From an uncultured Comamonas sp. (GTDB taxonomy: Bacteria; Pseudomonadota; Gammaproteobacteria; Burkholderiales; Burkholderiaceae_C), in NCBI GenBank assembly GCA_947306475.1, contig CAMZGS010000001.1:186001-250000 (forward strand): 64,000 nucleotides of DNA. Reading direction: 5' to 3'. Below, piece after piece: positions 61,172 through 64,000 of the stretch. The notes under the pieces were generated by a model. It worked only from the letters and a program-made list of their open reading frames with translations. It had not been told where the DNA came from and did not search any database. The first letter of the stretch is position 1, and the number at the start of each line of letters is the position of its first letter. Both the position numbers and the translations under genes were made by a program.

Positions 61172-64000
61172 GAATCACCCGCCAGTAATGGCGGGTGTGG
61201 ATTGAAACGAGCCGCGCAATGTCCTGATCCCGCGTGGCAAAGGAATCACCCGCCAGTAATGGCGGGTGTGGATTGAAACTCGTGACGTGGTGACCATTGC
61301 CGAAGGTGTGCATGGAATCACCCGCCAGTAATGGCGGGTGTGGATTGAAACGCTCAGGCTGCCGTAGGTGTACTCGCCGTGCTCATGAATCACCCGCCAG
61401 TAATGGCGGGTGTGGATTGAAACTTTCATGGCTCCAGTTATCGCCAGTCTCGCCGCGAATCACCCGCCAGTAATGGCGGGTGTGGATTGAAACCAGCAGC
61501 TCGACAACGCGGCGGTGCTCTGATGGCGAATCACCCGCCAGTAATGGCGGGTGTGGATTGAAACGCCCCGCAGGTGCAGGTGCTGCAAGACATCGAGGGA
61601 ATCACCCGCCAGTAATGGCGGGTGTGGATTGAAACTGAAGCGGCCGCAGCTGCGTCGGCAGCTCCTGAGCGAATCACCCGCCAGTAATGGCGGGTGTGGA
61701 TTGAAACCAGGCTGCAGGCGCTCAGAGCCAGTCTGCACCCGGAATCACCCGCCAGTAATGGCGGGTGTGGATTGAAACACCGGCCCCGGCTTTTTTGCAG
61801 GCGAAGCGCCGGAGAATCACCCGCCAGTAATGGCGGGTGTGGATTGAAACGATGGTCATATGCACCGGGTAATTGGCGCCGCGAGGGAATCACCCGCCAG
61901 TAATGGCGGGTGTGGATTGAAACTGTGCCCAGTGGCAACCAGCGCTCGGTGCAGCTGGAATCACCCGCCAGTAATGGCGGGTGTGGATTGAAACACCGTC
62001 GGTGCCGATCTCTGGCTTGCGCTCAATCGAATCACCCGCCAGTAATGGCGGGTGTGGATTGAAACATCACATGATCGTTATTTACGGCAAGCCTGCCGAT
62101 GAATCACCCGCCAGTAATGGCGGGTGTGGATTGAAACCCGTGCGCTTCGAGCGTGACGGCGGCAAGGCCGCGAATCACCCGCCAGTAATGGCGGGTGTGG
62201 ATTGAAACGTCCTCCAGCGCGAACAGGCTTCGGTCGGTCGCGGAATCACCCGCCAGTAATGGCGGGTGTGGATTGAAACTACGGGCTGCAAGTAAAGGCA
62301 GAGCGTGCCCGAGGAATCACCCGCCAGTAATGGCGGGTGTGGATTGAAACACCGTCGTGTGCTGCGTGACAGCCAGGTCAAACCAGGAATCACCCGCCAG
62401 TAATGGCGGGTGTGGATTGAAACCTTTTTCCCCAAGCATTGGCGACAGGGTTGCACAAGAATCACCCGCCAGTAATGGCGGGTGTGGATTGAAACATCAC
62501 ATGATCGTGATTTACGGAAAGCCCGACGAGAATCACCCGCCAGTAATGGCGGGTGTGGATTGAAACCGGCTGGGTGGAAGCTGGTGCCGGTTGAGCCGAC
62601 GAATCACCCGCCAGTAATGGCGGGTGTGGATTGAAACCCTCTATGGCCATTACCCCAATGCGGTGCGTCGTGAATCACCCGCCAGTAATGGCGGGTGTGG
62701 ATTGAAACACGTTGCACGAATCGTGGTCAACCCTCAAACGCTGAATCACCCGCCAGTAATGGCGGGTGTGGATTGAAACACCGACGATCAGGTGGTTATT
62801 TCGCGCGATGGCACTGAATCACCCGCCAGTAATGGCGGGTGTGGATTGAAACGTGGCTGGGCGACTGCTCGACGGCCACGTAAGTGGAATCACCCGCCAG
62901 TAATGGCGGGTGTGGATTGAAACAGGCCGGGGAGGAAAGGAGCGCAGCCGACAGGCTGAATCACCCGCCAGTAATGGCGGGTGTGGATTGAAACATGTGC
63001 TTGACCCGCACGCCGCCGTCCATCATTGAGGAATCACCCGCCAGTAATGGCGGGTGTGGATTGAAACCTGGGTTGCAAGCTGAAGGTTGCAAGTTGCATG
63101 CGAATCACCCGCCAGTAATGGCGGGTGTGGATTGAAACGATAGCAGGAAGATGTACTCATGCGCCTTGGTGCGAATCACCCGCCAGTAATGGCGGGTGTG
63201 GATTGAAACCTCCCAGACCTGCTCGGCTTGTGGCGCATTGCCCGGAATCACCCGCCAGTAATGGCGGGTGTGGATTGAAACATTTAGCTATCGGCTGGCC
63301 ACAGGGATCGTTCGCAGGGAATCACCCGCCAGTAATGGCGGGTGTGGATTGAAACCAGTCGCGCGATGTCTTGCGCCCGCGTGGCAAAGGAATCACCCGC
63401 CAGTAATGGCGGGTGTGGATTGAAACGCCATCAGTGCCGATCTCTGGCTTGCGCTCAATCTGAATCACCCGCCAGTAATGGCGGGTGTGGATTGAAACCA
63501 AATCTGGGCACGCCGTGCCAGCAACTTGCAGGAGAATCACCCGCCAGTAATGGCGGGTGTGGATTGAAACTGTGCGGGCAGTAATGGTGCTGCCTTCGCC
63601 CTCGAATCACCCGCCAGTAATGGCGGGTGTGGATTGAAACACGATCAGTGACGCCAGCCGGGACGTGCTGTATCGAATCACCCGCCAGTAATGGCGGGTG
63701 TGGATTGAAACAATCGCCACCAGCATGGTTTAGCCGCCCGAAGCTGAATCACCCGCCAGTAATGGCGGGTGTGGATTGAAACACCACCGGCGAAAGCAAG
63801 GTGGAGACCCACTACAGAATCACCCGCCAGTAATGGCGGGTGTGGATTGAAACCAGCGCGGCCTCTGCTTCTTCCAGCGCAGCACGTAGAATCACCCGCC
63901 AGTAATGGCGGGTGTGGATTGAAACTCCTTGGCGTTGATAACAATCTGGAGAGGTTTGAAGAATCACCCGCCAGTAATGGCGGGTGTGGATTGAAACCTT
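61172..64000 (+). CRISPR. Type I-C CRISPR array, 40 visible repeats, continues past window
   Basis: Forty copies of an identical 37-base repeat begin at 61172, 61243, 61315 and so on to 63961, separated by 39 complete spacers of 33-37 bases (mostly 34-35). The repeat starts GAATCACCCGCC, has an 8-bp stem CACCCGCC / GGCGGGTG around loop AGTAAT, and ends in the 11-base handle TGGATTGAAAC expected after Cas5c cleavage. No repeat carries a visible mutation, and the array still continues at the right edge, so its true length is larger. Three spacer pairs are near-duplicates: 1 and 31, 12 and 32, 13 and 19. The array lies downstream of cas2 and its leader. Confidence 0.99.

Noticed and set aside
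61175-63944. Open frames through the array giving repeated peptides such as VSIHTRHYWRVI and ESPASNGGCGLK
   Set aside because: They are translations of the CRISPR repeat and spacers; frame runs only because the repeat lacks stops in some frames.
61172-64000. Array transcribed from the right or in the reverse orientation
   Set aside because: The ATTGAAAC end of the repeat, the hairpin position and the leader next to cas2 agree on left-to-right transcription.

Overview
The window is a piece of a GC-rich betaproteobacterial chromosome, most likely from the family Comamonadaceae (a Comamonas- or Acidovorax-like organism). The evidence is the gene content and order: a cphA'/cphA cyanophycin pair with its associated ABC transporter and DUF1854 gene, DUF3567 and DUF3108 genes, NnrS, an SAH riboswitch in front of ahcY, the rplM-rpsI-erpA-anmK-M23-tyrS neighbourhood, and a 3'-end-associated palindromic repeat with six clear copies and two weak ones. 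The family is an inference from gene content; no 16S rRNA gene is present.

Layout. 1-1490: left edge of an accessory module on the minus strand, a Fic-domain AMP-transferase followed by the N-terminus of a DEAD/DEAH helicase that is cut by the window edge. 1838-6472: ychF, an M48 lipoprotein protease, a small lipoprotein, a UbiH-family hydroxylase and a DsbC-type disulfide isomerase. 6671-16935: a Fur-linked TonB receptor, glcD-type oxidase, LysR regulator, purU, DUF3567, DUF3108, acyl-CoA-binding protein, a riboflavin synthase preceded by an intrinsic terminator (probable attenuator), an orphan Fur box and an aldehyde dehydrogenase. 17079-26650: nnrS and the cyanophycin locus (cphA, cphA', ABC transporter, DUF1854). 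26769-31413: 3-hydroxybutyryl-CoA dehydrogenase, fabI, a MaoC-phosphotransacetylase fusion and acetate kinase, i.e. acyl-CoA to acyl-phosphate to ATP. 31499-38632: a PAS-GGDEF-EAL protein, dtd, the SAH-recycling group (riboswitch-ahcY-tlyA-metF) and rlpA. 38706-45783: rlmJ, rplM-rpsI, erpA, anmK, an M23 peptidase, tyrS and an FNR-linked bacteriohemerythrin. 46003-53160: glmU, a soluble histidine kinase, an Lrp regulator, glmS, an outer-membrane protein and pyrC.

53183-64000: a complete type I-C CRISPR-Cas locus, cas3-cas5c-cas8c-cas7c-cas4-cas1-cas2, starting 22 bases after the pyrC stop. It is followed by a leader of about 240 bases and an array of 40 visible identical 37-nt repeats and 39 complete spacers that runs off the right edge. 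Cas4-Cas1-Cas2 would insert spacers at the leader end, Cas5c would process the crRNA and act with Cas7 and Cas8c in Cascade, and Cas3 would degrade the target.

The most notable observations are three. (1) Three pairs of near-identical spacers lie far apart in the array in the same register; their differences fall almost entirely at synonymous codon positions, as if the same sites were sampled from diverged relatives of one mobile element. (2) The palindromic intergenic repeat family recurs through the host part of the window, mostly at gene 3' ends. (3) Several candidate control elements appear: the ribE leader terminator, an orphan Fur box, a 16-bp perfect hairpin inside cas3, a 10-bp inverted repeat between cas2 and the array, and a duplication of the glmS 3' end. 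No prophage, insertion sequence, rRNA or tRNA gene was recognised.
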